Counted from the first letter of the stretch, positions 1 through 7,179 are shown. The stretch: DNA of 26,222 nucleotides from JAUWOY01 sp034431315 (GCA_034431315.1 DAOUDK010000059.1:1-26222); one strand, 5' to 3'. The notes: generated by a model from the letters alone, not told the origin. Numbers and translations are program-made.

Positions 1-17
1 TGGTTGCGCTCCTGCTA

Positions 18-113
18 TTTTATGAGAGTGCTGAGAGCGCAAATTATAGCAGAATTCAAGTCTAATGTCTACAAGCCGCTACATTGTAAATGTTCTTTTA
101 TGACCGTGCTGAG
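18..113. repeat. Short near-direct repeat beside a truncated gene
   Basis: Positions 18-34 with the adjoining base and 96-113 share an 18-nt word (TTTTATGAgaGTGCTGAG versus TTTTATGAccGTGCTGAG, 16 of 18 identical). The second copy lies just where the methyltransferase fragment loses similarity to its family. Positions 4-57 also hold two interleaved complementary pairs (TTGCGCT/AGCGCAA and CTGCTAT/ATAGCAG). This may be the scar of a deletion or insertion, but it is short enough to be chance. Confidence 0.3.
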
Positions 114-356
114 TATAACATCAATACCGATTACCTGCCGACAGATACGAGCAGCAGCGATAGCCATATCACCAGTGCCTGTTCCAACATCGAGTAACAC
201 ATCTTCACCAGTCAGCTCCAATTGCTCAAAAGCCACCCGACTAGCTACTCGCGGGATATCCTCATCCGATCCTGCAGTTTGCTCACCTTTGGTGCTCTTT
301 GTATCAGTCATATTGTCAAACAATCGGGCAATACGCTTTCTATCATATTTTGACAT
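69..356 (-). pseudogene. Truncated SAM-dependent methyltransferase, N-terminal part only
   Basis: This 95-codon reading frame begins like a UbiE/MenG-type class I methyltransferase: a basic helix with the word KRIARLFDNM, then the SAM-binding motif I DVGTGTGDMAIAAA at about residues 56-69 and the motif II strand VIGIDV at about 74-79. Immediately after GIDV the sequence stops resembling the family and ends about 15 residues later. Family members are usually 200-280 residues, so roughly two thirds is missing, including the catalytic and substrate-binding parts. The start at 356 has an AGGTGA-type ribosome site just upstream. No remaining part of the gene is visible in positions 1-68. I read it as a gene remnant; a function is unlikely because the SAM fold is incomplete. 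Confidence 0.7.
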
Positions 357-512
357 TCACCTGTCTCTTTTTTAGAATAATCATTGGTAGCGGATTTCGT
401 ACAACGAATCGTTCCTGAATCTGGCCATATATCTCTTCATCGCTTTGCGAAGTGCGAAGCAGTTGGGCGGAACCGGCAACGCAGCGTTAGGCGTTCGTTT
501 GCGGTGAGTTAG

Positions 513-1265
513 CTAACTATGCTCAACGCGCCTCTCGGCTTGTGCTTGCTTGAGGTTATAGTATCGCTGAACCCACTCCTCAGACAGCGCGTCAGCTTGT
601 TTCTTCAGTCGTCGCTCTGCAAACACCAGATCCTCAGGAATTGGGATATTCAGGTACTGGAGAACCTGGAGCGCCGTCGCCTCGTAAGCCAGTACCAGGT
701 CCTCGTATATTGTTGTGAATGGCGTGACACCACATTCAGAAAAGTACTGCTGCCAGGCTGCCTCGTGCGTCACAATCTCTTGCACCAGGTAGTCAATCGC
801 CTCGAAGTCAAATGCTGGCTCTTTGGCCGAAACTGGCGGCTCGTCCGTAGTCCAGGCCCACACATTCGTCTGGATCGCCTTCCAAAAGGAGACGGCCTGC
901 CGCACCTTGTCGCGACGAGTTACCCAGATGTAGTGCAGATTGAGAAAGACAGTCTGCATCAGGTTTGGCACCGCCAACCCTCGATAGTCAGGAATCTGGC
1001 GTAACTTGCTGACAAAGTCATCGAAATACCCCCACATGACCTTGGCGCCAAACACACCATTGGGCGTCGTGCCTTCCTCGATGGCCTTGTCGAGGTAGTC
1101 AGCGTAGGTCGAGACGCCCCAACGTTTTGACCAAAATGGCTCGTCGCCTTGCCAAAAATACTCTTCCGGTCGCCCGGCGATGCCTGTGTTTTTCAGTGCT
1201 TCACAGAGCAGTGAGCTCCCGCAGCGGGGGGTTCCACAGACGAGATACAAGGTATGGGGTCGCAT
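513..1265 (-). CDS. Stf0-type sulfotransferase
   Basis: A 250-residue protein that begins with the PAPS 5'-phosphosulfate loop, YLVCGTPRCGSSLLCEAL (about residues 7-24), followed by GIAGRPEEYF and FGAKVMW, all typical of the Stf0 family (trehalose 2-sulfotransferase and relatives). Such enzymes transfer sulfate from PAPS to a carbohydrate or lipid-linked sugar in the cytoplasm. The central VTRRDKVRQAVSFWKA is the usual second PAPS-contacting region (Arg/Ser). Length is close to the family norm of about 250-270, so it appears intact. The start at 1265 is preceded by AGAGG. It stands alone, about 107 bp downstream of the next gene on the same strand, and there are no PAPS synthesis genes in view. 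The acceptor is unknown; the nearby glycan genes make a polysaccharide or glycolipid plausible. Confidence 0.85.
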   Translation of the reverse strand: MRPHTLYLVCGTPRCGSSLLCEALKNTGIAGRPEEYFWQGDEPFWSKRWGVSTYADYLDKAIEEGTTPNGVFGAKVMWGYFDDFVSKLRQIPDYRGLAVPNLMQTVFLNLHYIWVTRRDKVRQAVSFWKAIQTNVWAWTTDEPPVSAKEPAFDFEAIDYLVQEIVTHEAAWQQYFSECGVTPFTTIYEDLVLAYEATALQVLQYLNIPIPEDLVFAERRLKKQADALSEEWVQRYYNLKQAQAERRVEHS

Positions 1266-1372
1266 CGTAACCTCTTTCCGGGAGTCATCTGCGCCACGCC
1301 CAAGCCATTTTAGCTACACCCTTTGGGCGAACGAAGTGAGCCGCAAAGCCCGGTTAAGCGCTGTCGCCGCCT

Positions 1373-1903
1373 TTACTTTGAGTAAAGCTTGAACAAGGCG
1401 CACCCTGCGTCGTGCTTGCGACTCTCCTGCACTGCCTCAATTAGCGAACGCTTTTCAGCAAGGAAGTAGAAGAGATGAATCGCAAACATCATCGCTGCCT
1501 TTCCCTCAACGTAGTCGGTGGGGGCAATGTAGGCGTCACATCCGCCGCCGAGGAAAGCTGCGGCTAAGGTATCTGTGCCAGTCCGACATCCTAAGTTGAC
1601 GACTAAACGCCCAGGCATTTGCACTATGCTAGTTAGCTCCGCTGCTGACACAGGGCGCTCGTGCGGCACGAGAATGCTGTCCCCTTCTCCGTGACACGAC
1701 AGGACGACATAGCGAAATGTCGGCACGTTGCCACGAAGAATCTCCAGGAACTGTCTACGCGAGCCGACCCAGTGAGCCTCTACACGGTAATTGAAACACT
1801 CAAACACACTTCGTAATGCCACCGCCTCTAAGCTTGAATAGCTTACCACGATGAGTGATACCGGTTCCTGGAGAACTAGTGGGAATTCACCCTCTGGACT
1901 CAT
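1373..1903 (-). CDS. Small stand-alone caspase-fold / CHAT-like protein
   Basis: A 176-residue soluble protein that I cannot match to a named family but whose layout fits the caspase/CHAT cysteine-peptidase fold. A first beta strand is VSLIVVSYSS (about 15-24). The motif VVLSCHGEGD carries a possible catalytic His (H71), and LVVNLGCRTG a possible catalytic Cys (C106) after a hydrophobic strand, followed by AAAFLGGGCDAYIAP, which resembles the segment after the Cys in CHAT domains. There is no signal peptide, membrane segment or fused domain, unlike most CHAT proteins, which carry TPR or other partners. Its start overlaps the acetyltransferase stop by 17 bp, with an AAAGG site 9 nt before the ATG, so the two are translationally coupled. 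Fold and catalysis are inference; a non-peptidase role remains possible. Confidence 0.6.
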   Translation of the reverse strand: MSPEGEFPLVLQEPVSLIVVSYSSLEAVALRSVFECFNYRVEAHWVGSRRQFLEILRGNVPTFRYVVLSCHGEGDSILVPHERPVSAAELTSIVQMPGRLVVNLGCRTGTDTLAAAFLGGGCDAYIAPTDYVEGKAAMMFAIHLFYFLAEKRSLIEAVQESRKHDAGCALFKLYSK

Positions 1904-2342
1904 GTTCGTGACCTTTCAACTCCTTGCGAAAGAATATCTCCCCGACTCCTCCCTCGTTTATGCCCGCGATAAAGCCACACTCCTCGAAGCCAACGTGCCG
2001 ATGCCACGCCTGCGGCTCTGGTTCGTTGGCCTGCGAAGAGCTATACAATGCCGTGTGCCCCTGTTGGCGCAAGACGTTTTCCAGATAGCGCAGCATGGCC
2101 CTGCCAATGCCCCGTTGGCGTTGGTCTTCCACTACCCAGATGAGGGCGATGTAGGGCACAACGGACCACAGGTATTCGAGGCGCAGATAGCCGACCAACT
2201 GCCCTGCCTTTTCTGCTACAATAATCTCGCGCTGTTCTATTTTGCGTTTGATGACTTCCGCTGGTATAGTGGGGTGATCTAGGGCGATGCACCCATCCAG
2301 GTCCGTCGGATCGGCGAATCTGACTTTGACGTGATCAGCCAT
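1887..2342 (-). CDS. GNAT-family N-acetyltransferase
   Basis: A 151-residue single-domain GNAT protein that would use acetyl-CoA to acetylate an amine. The N-terminal strand VKVRFADPTDLDGC is typical of the fold, and the pyrophosphate-binding motif A is seen as VEDQRQRGIGRAML (about residues 71-84; Q/R-x-x-G-x-G/A), followed by a motif B-like NEPEPQAWHRHVGFEECGF. The length is normal for the family. The substrate cannot be told from sequence. The ribosome site GGAG lies 9 nt before the ATG. Upstream, the gene is separated from the methyltransferase by an inserted repeat; without it the methyltransferase stop would overlap this start in ATGGCTGA. Downstream it overlaps the caspase-like gene, so the pair is likely expressed as a unit. 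Confidence 0.85.
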   Translation of the reverse strand: MADHVKVRFADPTDLDGCIALDHPTIPAEVIKRKIEQREIIVAEKAGQLVGYLRLEYLWSVVPYIALIWVVEDQRQRGIGRAMLRYLENVLRQQGHTALYSSSQANEPEPQAWHRHVGFEECGFIAGINEGGVGEIFFRKELKGHEHESRG

Positions 2343-2355
2343 GCTGTGACGCTCC

Positions 2356-2389
2356 TTTGCGTGCCCGGATGATCAGCGTGTGGGGCAGC
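2356..2389. repeat. 34-bp direct repeat, copy 1 (relic of methyltransferase 3' end)
   Basis: Positions 2356-2389 are identical to 2680-2713 over 34 bp. Read on the minus strand, both encode LPHTLIIRARK, the C-terminus of the methyltransferase. Copy 1 is followed by GGA GCG TCA CAG CAT GGC TGA, which would end the methyltransferase as RARKGASQHG and overlap the acetyltransferase start in ATGGCTGA. This copy therefore looks like the original gene end, now detached. Confidence 0.9.
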
Positions 2390-2402
2390 AGACCTCTTGA
2401 TG

Positions 2403-2467
2403 GGTAGCAGGCCAATCGCATTGGCCGTCTTTGGCTGAACAACGCCCAAGGTGGTTGGGCTGCTACC
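2403..2467. repeat. Stem-loop inside the inserted segment
   Basis: Arms 2403-2415 and 2455-2467 are complementary with one mismatch (GGTAGCAGGCCAA against TTGGGCTGCTACC). The left part also forms a tight palindrome, GGCCAATCGCATTGGCC, at 2410-2426, so two alternative folds compete. It sits in the 290-bp segment between the 34-bp direct repeats and has no coding potential I would trust. Confidence 0.6.
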
Positions 2468-2523
2468 TTTTTCTGAGAGAACTCTCATGGTGGTGCCTGG
2501 ATCTGAGCCATTTCTTAGCACCC

Positions 2524-2664
2524 CAAAGCAGGGGGATAGAAGATGCAGAACACTGTCAACGGATTTTCGGAACGGATTGAACGGAAGATGCCGCGCACGG
2601 AGCCCTAATCCGTTCAATCCGCTCCCCGAATCCGTTGACAGTTCCACTCATCCCCCCGCTTTGA
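2524..2664. repeat. Long imperfect palindrome inside the inserted segment
   Basis: The inner arms, 2552-2585 and 2609-2642, are inverted copies with 30 of 34 bases matching around a 23-nt loop. An outer pair, near 2524-2541 and 2648-2664 (CAAAGCAGGGGGAT against ATCCCCCCGCTTTG), extends the palindrome to about 140 bp. The methyltransferase reading frame now runs into the right arm and stops at 2614. The shape suggests a non-autonomous foldback or REP-like element; no transposase is present. Confidence 0.75.
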
Positions 2665-3492
2665 CGTGCTATGAGCCATTTTGCGTGCCCGGATGATCAG
2701 CGTGTGGGGCAGCTTGCGCATGATCTGGTATTCCTGGGAGGCGGGATCGAACTCGGACACGTAGGGGAGGCAGGCTAGCTCTTGCGGCGATGCTTTCGCC
2801 ACGTCCTCAATGTTCTGCTCCACCAACTGCTCCAGCACGAAGCCGGCCTCGAGCAACTCGTTGATGATCTGATCCAGGGTGCGCAGGTGACCCCGCATCC
2901 GGGCGGTGGTGCCGTCGTCGTAGGTCCAGTCCCACTCCTCCACGGCGGGCCAGGCGGCGTAGTCCCCGACTTCAGTCGCGTCCGGGTCGCCAGCCAGATG
3001 CCAGCCCACGGCCTGGAACCAGGGATGGCTGAGGCAGAAGACGAACAGGCCGCCCGGCACCAGCACGCGCCACGCCTCGCGGTATGCCCGCTGTAAGTCG
3101 GTCACGTAGTCGAAGGCGTAGGACGAGAGGACGACGTCGAAGTGGCCGTTGGGGAAGGTTCTCAGGTCTTCGGCCACGCCAACGATGAATTGTACATCAA
3201 CGCCGTTCTCGAGCGCCAGTCGCCGGGCGTGGACGATCTGGGCTGGCGAGGGGTCCACGCCGACGCAGGTGGCTCCCCACTTGGCCAGGGCGATGCTGTT
3301 CTGGCCGCCGCCGCAGCCGATCTCGATAACCCGTTTGCCAGCCACATCTCCCAGCAGGTCCAACTCGCGTTCGCCGGGGGCCAATGAACCGTAATGCACG
3401 TCGTTGGTTGAGATGCGCGTGCTGGCCTGGTAGCGGGCCGCGATGGTATCCCAACTGCGGCGGTTCAGTTCGATGGTCTTGTGATCGTACAT
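2614..3492 (-). CDS. Class I SAM-dependent methyltransferase with altered C-terminus
   Basis: A 292-residue methyltransferase of the Methyltransf_11/25 type. Motif I is VIEIGCGGGQNSIALA (about 55-70), motif II is VGVDPSPAQI, the acidic motif III region is FDVVLSSYAFDYV and the post-motif is RVLVPGGLFVF. It should methylate a small molecule or sugar derivative; the substrate is unknown. The start at 3492 is chosen because AGAGGTGG lies 6-8 nt upstream and the protein begins MYDHKTIELNRRSWD, as relatives do. It overlaps the upstream glycosyltransferase gene by 28 bp. The last residues, from MAHSTSK on, are read from the inserted palindrome and replace the inferred native end GASQHG. The core enzyme should still be functional because this tail lies beyond the final beta strand. 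Confidence 0.85.
   Translation of the reverse strand: MYDHKTIELNRRSWDTIAARYQASTRISTNDVHYGSLAPGERELDLLGDVAGKRVIEIGCGGGQNSIALAKWGATCVGVDPSPAQIVHARRLALENGVDVQFIVGVAEDLRTFPNGHFDVVLSSYAFDYVTDLQRAYREAWRVLVPGGLFVFCLSHPWFQAVGWHLAGDPDATEVGDYAAWPAVEEWDWTYDDGTTARMRGHLRTLDQIINELLEAGFVLEQLVEQNIEDVAKASPQELACLPYVSEFDPASQEYQIMRKLPHTLIIRARKMAHSTSKRGDEWNCQRIRGAD
2680..2713. repeat. 34-bp direct repeat, copy 2 (inside methyltransferase)
   Basis: Identical to 2356-2389 over 34 bp. This copy is still joined to the methyltransferase body and encodes LPHTLIIRARK; beyond it the frame enters the inserted palindrome. The two copies start 324 bp apart. Confidence 0.9.
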
Positions 3493-4721
3493 CTTTCGCC
3501 ACCTCTCATCAACGTGACAAAGCAAGCCACGACGGTCAGCCAGAAGATGAGCCCGATCCAGCCCAGAATCCTGGGGAAGAGGCGAGATCCTTCGTACCAC
3601 CAGGCCGGCGGCGGTACGAATTGATGAAAGAAGTGAGGGCCAGCGTTTAACGAGATGAAAGCGAGATCAATCAAACAGAGGGCGTAGAAGAAGGGCTTCG
3701 CCCTCCGGTCGTAGAGCCAGGCGTAGAGGGCCAACAGGGCCAGCCCCCAGACGAGGAACTGCTCGTTGACCACCTTGGAGGTGGCGTAATAGGCCAGGCA
3801 GAGTAGGGCCGCGCCCTTGATCAGGAAAGCCAGGCGGTCCGACCACCCATCAACCGTCCATCGTCGTGCTCTGAACAGCACGGCCAGGTACAGGAGCGGA
3901 AACAGGATGGCAAAGGCGTAAGTGGTAGGCAGGCCCAGACTGTCTCTCAGATCTGGATTGATCACTCGCCACAGCCAGTACCCGACGTTCAGGTTTTGCG
4001 GCGGGCGCGTGGTGTGGGTGGCGAAAACGGCCAGGTAGGGGCGGGCGTCGGTCAGCAGGAAGGGGAGCGAGATGGCCAGGGGCACCAGGCAGAAGCAGAG
4101 GGCATAGCGCAGTGGCGCCGTCAGGTTTCGTTCTCTTTTCCACACGTAGAAGACGAAGAAGGGCAGATAGAAAGCGGTGTAGAAGCCCTTGAAGCCGACC
4201 GATACCCCCAGCACCAGGGCGCTCCAGACGTCTCGCTCGTCGGCCAGAAGAAGGATGGAGACCAGGGCGAGGAGAGCCGGCAAGGCGTCGAACGTGCCCC
4301 ATAGGCTGGAAACAGCGATGGCGATGGGGTTGAGGAAATAGGCCGCCGTCACCGTCAGCGCCGTCCGCCGGCTGGTGGTCACCCGCTGTACCAGCCTCCA
4401 CAACAGCAAGGCGCAAGCCAGGTCGGCCAGGATGAGGGGCAGCTTCAGGGCCAGATTGAAGACCCACTGGCTCCCGGAGAGCTTGAAGGCCCCGTAGCCC
4501 AGCCAGCAGAAGATGCTCCACAGCGGGGGATAGGCGAAGGGCAGTTCCGATTCGATGGCGTAGGGGCTCTGCCCGGCGTCCATGGCCTCCCCCACCAGCT
4601 TCCAGACCTTGAGGTCCCAGGGGTCTTCGGTGACCGGGGCCAGGGCCAGCCGTAGCAGCGTGCCGAACAGCAGAATCCAGAAGATTGGCGAACGCAAAGC
4701 TCGTTTCACTACGTCAGACAT
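3465..4721 (-). CDS. Polytopic membrane glycosyltransferase, GT-C type (GT87/mannosyltransferase-like)
   Basis: A 418-residue protein with around ten hydrophobic segments. The first, FWILLFGTLLRLALA, is followed by an extracytoplasmic loop with acidic residues (TEDPWDLKVW) and then QSPYAIESELPFAYPPLW. The PY/FAYPPLW and LNPIAIAVSSLWGTFDALPAL motifs are typical of GT-C enzymes that use polyprenyl-phosphate sugars, such as the GT87 and PIG-M-like families. It would add a sugar, perhaps mannose, to a lipid-linked glycan or protein on the outer face of the membrane; donor and acceptor are inferred. AGGAGG lies 6-8 nt before the ATG. It is the first gene of an overlapping set (28-bp overlap with the methyltransferase). 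A terminator-like hairpin ends only about 20 nt upstream of its start. Confidence 0.8.
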   Translation of the reverse strand: MSDVVKRALRSPIFWILLFGTLLRLALAPVTEDPWDLKVWKLVGEAMDAGQSPYAIESELPFAYPPLWSIFCWLGYGAFKLSGSQWVFNLALKLPLILADLACALLLWRLVQRVTTSRRTALTVTAAYFLNPIAIAVSSLWGTFDALPALLALVSILLLADERDVWSALVLGVSVGFKGFYTAFYLPFFVFYVWKRERNLTAPLRYALCFCLVPLAISLPFLLTDARPYLAVFATHTTRPPQNLNVGYWLWRVINPDLRDSLGLPTTYAFAILFPLLYLAVLFRARRWTVDGWSDRLAFLIKGAALLCLAYYATSKVVNEQFLVWGLALLALYAWLYDRRAKPFFYALCLIDLAFISLNAGPHFFHQFVPPPAWWYEGSRLFPRILGWIGLIFWLTVVACFVTLMRGGERCTITRPSN

Positions 4722-4741
4722 GAGGATTTCCTCCTGAGCTA

Positions 4742-4786
4742 ATCAAAAAAGAAGCGGTGCAGCGGTGATCAGGACACCGCACCGCC
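4742..4786 (-). terminator. Rho-independent terminator or attenuator before the GT-C gene
   Basis: On the minus strand GCGGTGCGGTG pairs with CACCGCTGCACCGC across a short loop, with small bulges, and is followed by TTCTTTTTTG. It would end the ABC importer transcript. Because it lies just before the AGGAGG of the next gene, it could also act as a leader attenuator for that gene. Confidence 0.65.
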
Positions 4787-4849
4787 CTTTACCCTCCTGC
4801 CATGCCTACGGAGTTAAGACACGATGGCCGTTCAGTGAACCACAAATCC

Positions 4850-4925
4850 CAGCAGAGGCGGCTCCCACGCCGCCGGTTTTGCGAAATTTCGCGAGAGGTT
4901 ACGGGCGTGGGAGCCCGCTCTGCTG
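4850..4925. repeat. Inverted repeat with nested perfect palindrome
   Basis: Arms 4850-4871 and 4904-4925 (22 nt each, 20 matching; core GGCTCCCACGCC) surround a 32-nt loop holding the perfect palindrome GCGAAATTTCGC at 4881-4892. It sits in the 250-bp spacer between the importer operon and the GT-C gene. No U tract follows, so it is not a simple terminator. It may be a dispersed foldback repeat or a structured RNA; I see no gene in the spacer. Confidence 0.7.
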
Positions 4926-4971
4926 AGAGATTGTGATCTGCAAAAGATAGGTCGCTTCGGTTAAGCTCCCT

Positions 4972-5211
4972 TCAATCTTCCTCCCCTTCCTCCATATCCG
5001 GAGGTTTTGCCTCGGGCTTCCCGCTGGGAAGGCGAACCTGCCGACGCACGTCCCATATCACGAGCGCCAGGAAGATGGAGCTGAGCACGAAGGCGATCAC
5101 GCTAACCACGAACTCCGCTGAGCCCACAGGCAAAAAGGGCAGCGGGATGAGGGAAAGAATGACGAGGAAGACGCCTATGGTGAAAGCGATCCTGCCTACA
5201 ATAGGTGCCAT
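4972..5211 (-). CDS. Small two-helix membrane protein at the end of the importer operon
   Basis: A 79-residue protein with two hydrophobic segments, IAFTIGVFLVILSLIPLPF and FVVSVIAFVLSSIFLALVIW, and a charged C-terminal tail ending in PDMEEGEED. I do not recognise a family. The start at 5211 (MAPIVGR) overlaps the ATPase stop by 16 bp, and GGAG is found about 11 nt upstream, so it is probably co-translated with the importer. Longer in-frame extensions run over the ATPase gene and are Arg/Pro-rich shadow sequence, so I reject them. It could be an accessory membrane subunit or merely a passenger; there is no evidence of function. Confidence 0.65.
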   Translation of the reverse strand: MAPIVGRIAFTIGVFLVILSLIPLPFLPVGSAEFVVSVIAFVLSSIFLALVIWDVRRQVRLPSGKPEAKPPDMEEGEED

Positions 5212-6200
5212 TCTGGGATTTTCTCCGCCAGGTGACAGGCGATGAGGCGGCCATCCAGTGGCCTGAGAGCGGGTATTTCTTGGGCGCAGATGTCCTCGGC
5301 GTAGGGGCAGCGCGGATGGAATCGGCAGCCGCTGGGGGGCTTGGTGGGATCGGGGAATTCGAGACTCCTGAGCGGGAGCGGCCGCTTCTCCCTGGCCTTC
5401 TTCGGATCGGGCACCGGCACGGCTGAGAGTAGCGCCTGGAGGTAGGGGTGACACGGCTTCTGTAAGACCTCGCTCAGGCTTCCCGTCTCCACCATCTGCC
5501 CCAGATACATCACCGTGATCTGGCCACCCTTCACGAAATACCTGGCCGTCGCCAGGTCGTGGGTGATGTAGAGGAAGGCGATGCCGAACTCCTCGTTCAG
5601 TCTGTGCATCAGATCGAGGATGGAGAGCCTGAGCGAGACGTCTATCATGGAGACCGGTTCGTCGGCCACGATGAGCTTCGGCCTGAGGGATACTGCCCTG
5701 GCGACCACCACCCGCTGCCTCTGCCCGCCGCTGAGTTGATGGGGGTATTTGTCGAGGAACTCCTCCGGCGGGGTGAGGCCCATGAACTGAAGGAGTTCGG
5801 CCACCTTTTCCCTGGCTTCCTTTCCATTCCTGGCTATGTGATAGCGGAGGAAGGGGGCGCTCAGGCTGTGGTAGATGGTCCGCACGGGGTTCAGTGCGGC
5901 GTAGGAATCTTGGTGGACGATCTGGGCGTTGCGGCGATATTCCCGGAACTCCTCCCTGCTCATCCTCCAGATGTCCTTGCCCTTATAGAGCACCTCCCCC
6001 GCGGTTGGCCTGAGCAGGCCGGCCATGATCTTACCCACTGTCGTCTTCCCGCAGCCCGATTCCCCGACCAGGGCCAGTATCTCGCCTTCTTTGATGTCCA
6101 GGGAGGTTTTCACCACGGCCTGAAGCTGGACCCGGCTCATGAGCCAGCCCCTCTGGAAGGTCACGTTCACGTCTTTGAGCTCGATTATGGATTCGGCCAT
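5196..6200 (-). CDS. ABC transporter ATP-binding protein, DppF/OppF type
   Basis: A 334-residue ATPase of the oligopeptide/dipeptide importer family. Walker A is GESGCGKTT (about 44-52), the Q loop is in QIVHQDSYAALNP, the signature is LSGGQRQRV, Walker B is LIVADEP and the switch His is in YITHD. The C-terminal oligo_HPY extension includes GCRFHPRCPYAEDIC, with the cysteines that bind an iron-sulfur cluster in several family members. All catalytic residues are present. It should pair with the neighbouring DppD-like ATPase as a heterodimer on the cytoplasmic side and power substrate uptake. Its start is one base after the stop of that gene. Substrates of this family include peptides, nickel chelates and, in some thermophiles, oligosaccharides. 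Confidence 0.92.
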   Translation of the reverse strand: MAESIIELKDVNVTFQRGWLMSRVQLQAVVKTSLDIKEGEILALVGESGCGKTTVGKIMAGLLRPTAGEVLYKGKDIWRMSREEFREYRRNAQIVHQDSYAALNPVRTIYHSLSAPFLRYHIARNGKEAREKVAELLQFMGLTPPEEFLDKYPHQLSGGQRQRVVVARAVSLRPKLIVADEPVSMIDVSLRLSILDLMHRLNEEFGIAFLYITHDLATARYFVKGGQITVMYLGQMVETGSLSEVLQKPCHPYLQALLSAVPVPDPKKAREKRPLPLRSLEFPDPTKPPSGCRFHPRCPYAEDICAQEIPALRPLDGRLIACHLAEKIPEWHLL

Positions 6201-6201
6201 T

Positions 6202-7179
6202 TCACGCTCCTCCCGATATCAGCCACCAATTATGACAGGCGACGAGCCTCCCGTCGCCGATGTCCTTCAGCTCCGGCACCTCCTCCTGGCAGCGGGGGGT
6301 TGCGTGCGCGCATCGGGGGTGGAAGGGACAGCCTGGCGGGGGATTGAGAAGGTTGGGTGGCGAGCCGGGGATGGGCTTCTTGTCGGCGATGTCGCCGATG
6401 AGGGAGGGGGCGGCGTTGATCAGCCCGATGGTGTAGGGGTGCTTGGCATCGTAGAAGATCTCTTCGATCTTACCTACCTCCATGCTCCTTCCGGCGTACA
6501 TCACCGCCACCCTGTCGGCCAGCTTGGCCACGATGGACATATCGTGGGTGAGGAGCAGCATCGTCAGCCCCAGCTTTTCGCGTACATCGGCCAGGATGTC
6601 CAGGATGTAAGCCTGGGTCACCACGTCCAGCGCGGTGGTCGGCTCGTCCAGGATGAGCATCTTGGGCTCTAAAAGCAAGCTTAAGACGATGATGACCCTC
6701 TGCCTCATCCCCCCGGAGAGCTCGTGAGGGTAGGAGCGCAGGATCTGGGAGGGCTCCAGGCGCATCATGCCCAGCAGCTCCGAGGCTTTCTCGAGCACCT
6801 CCCCTTTGGATGCTTTTCCGTGGGCCTGGGCCGTGTCTATCATCTGGTCGGCGATGCGCATCACCGGGTTCATGGCGTTCTGGGCAGCCTGGAAGACCAT
6901 GGACACTTCCTTCCAACGGTACTTCCTCAACTCCTCCGGGCCGAGGAAGAGGACATCCTTATCCTCGAAGAGAATCTCCCCGTCGGCTATCCTTCCCGGC
7001 GGGGGGACGAGGTTAAGGATGGAGAAGGCAAGGGTCGTCTTCCCGCTCCCCGACTCTCCCACCACGGCCATGACCTCGCCCGGTTGGACGTCTAAGGAGG
7101 CCCTGTTGACGGCCCTCAGGGCCCCTTTGCCCAGGTCGAATTCCACCACCAAGTCTCTGATGCTCAGAATAGGTATCAT
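6202..7179 (-). CDS. ABC transporter ATP-binding protein, DppD/OppD type
   Basis: A 325-residue ATPase with Walker A GESGSGKTT, Q-loop segment MVFQAAQNAMNPVMRI, signature LSGGMRQRV, Walker B MLILDEPTTALD and switch LLTHD. The C-terminal oligo_HPY region has the Cys pattern CPFHPRCAHATPRC. The start MIPILSIRD at 7179 is chosen because it overlaps the permease stop in ATGA and GAGGTTGA lies just upstream; a longer N-terminal extension would run over the permease gene. It forms the second half of the importer's nucleotide-binding pair. No catalytic residue is missing. Confidence 0.92.
   Translation of the reverse strand: MIPILSIRDLVVEFDLGKGALRAVNRASLDVQPGEVMAVVGESGSGKTTLAFSILNLVPPPGRIADGEILFEDKDVLFLGPEELRKYRWKEVSMVFQAAQNAMNPVMRIADQMIDTAQAHGKASKGEVLEKASELLGMMRLEPSQILRSYPHELSGGMRQRVIIVLSLLLEPKMLILDEPTTALDVVTQAYILDILADVREKLGLTMLLLTHDMSIVAKLADRVAVMYAGRSMEVGKIEEIFYDAKHPYTIGLINAAPSLIGDIADKKPIPGSPPNLLNPPPGCPFHPRCAHATPRCQEEVPELKDIGDGRLVACHNWWLISGGA

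Noticed and set aside
4742..4800. T-box-like AGGGCGGTGCGGTG before the GT-C gene
   Set aside because: The conserved TGGNACCGCG core is not met (several key bases differ), and there is no specifier stem or tRNA-linked gene downstream.
4850..4925. Inverted repeat as ends of an insertion sequence
   Set aside because: Only 32 nt lie between the arms, far too short for a transposase; a foldback structure is more likely.
5559..6347. Long open frame (262 codons) on the plus strand across the two importer ATPase genes
   Set aside because: It is the complement of well-supported ATPase genes; its protein is rich in Gly, His and Pro with no domain pattern.
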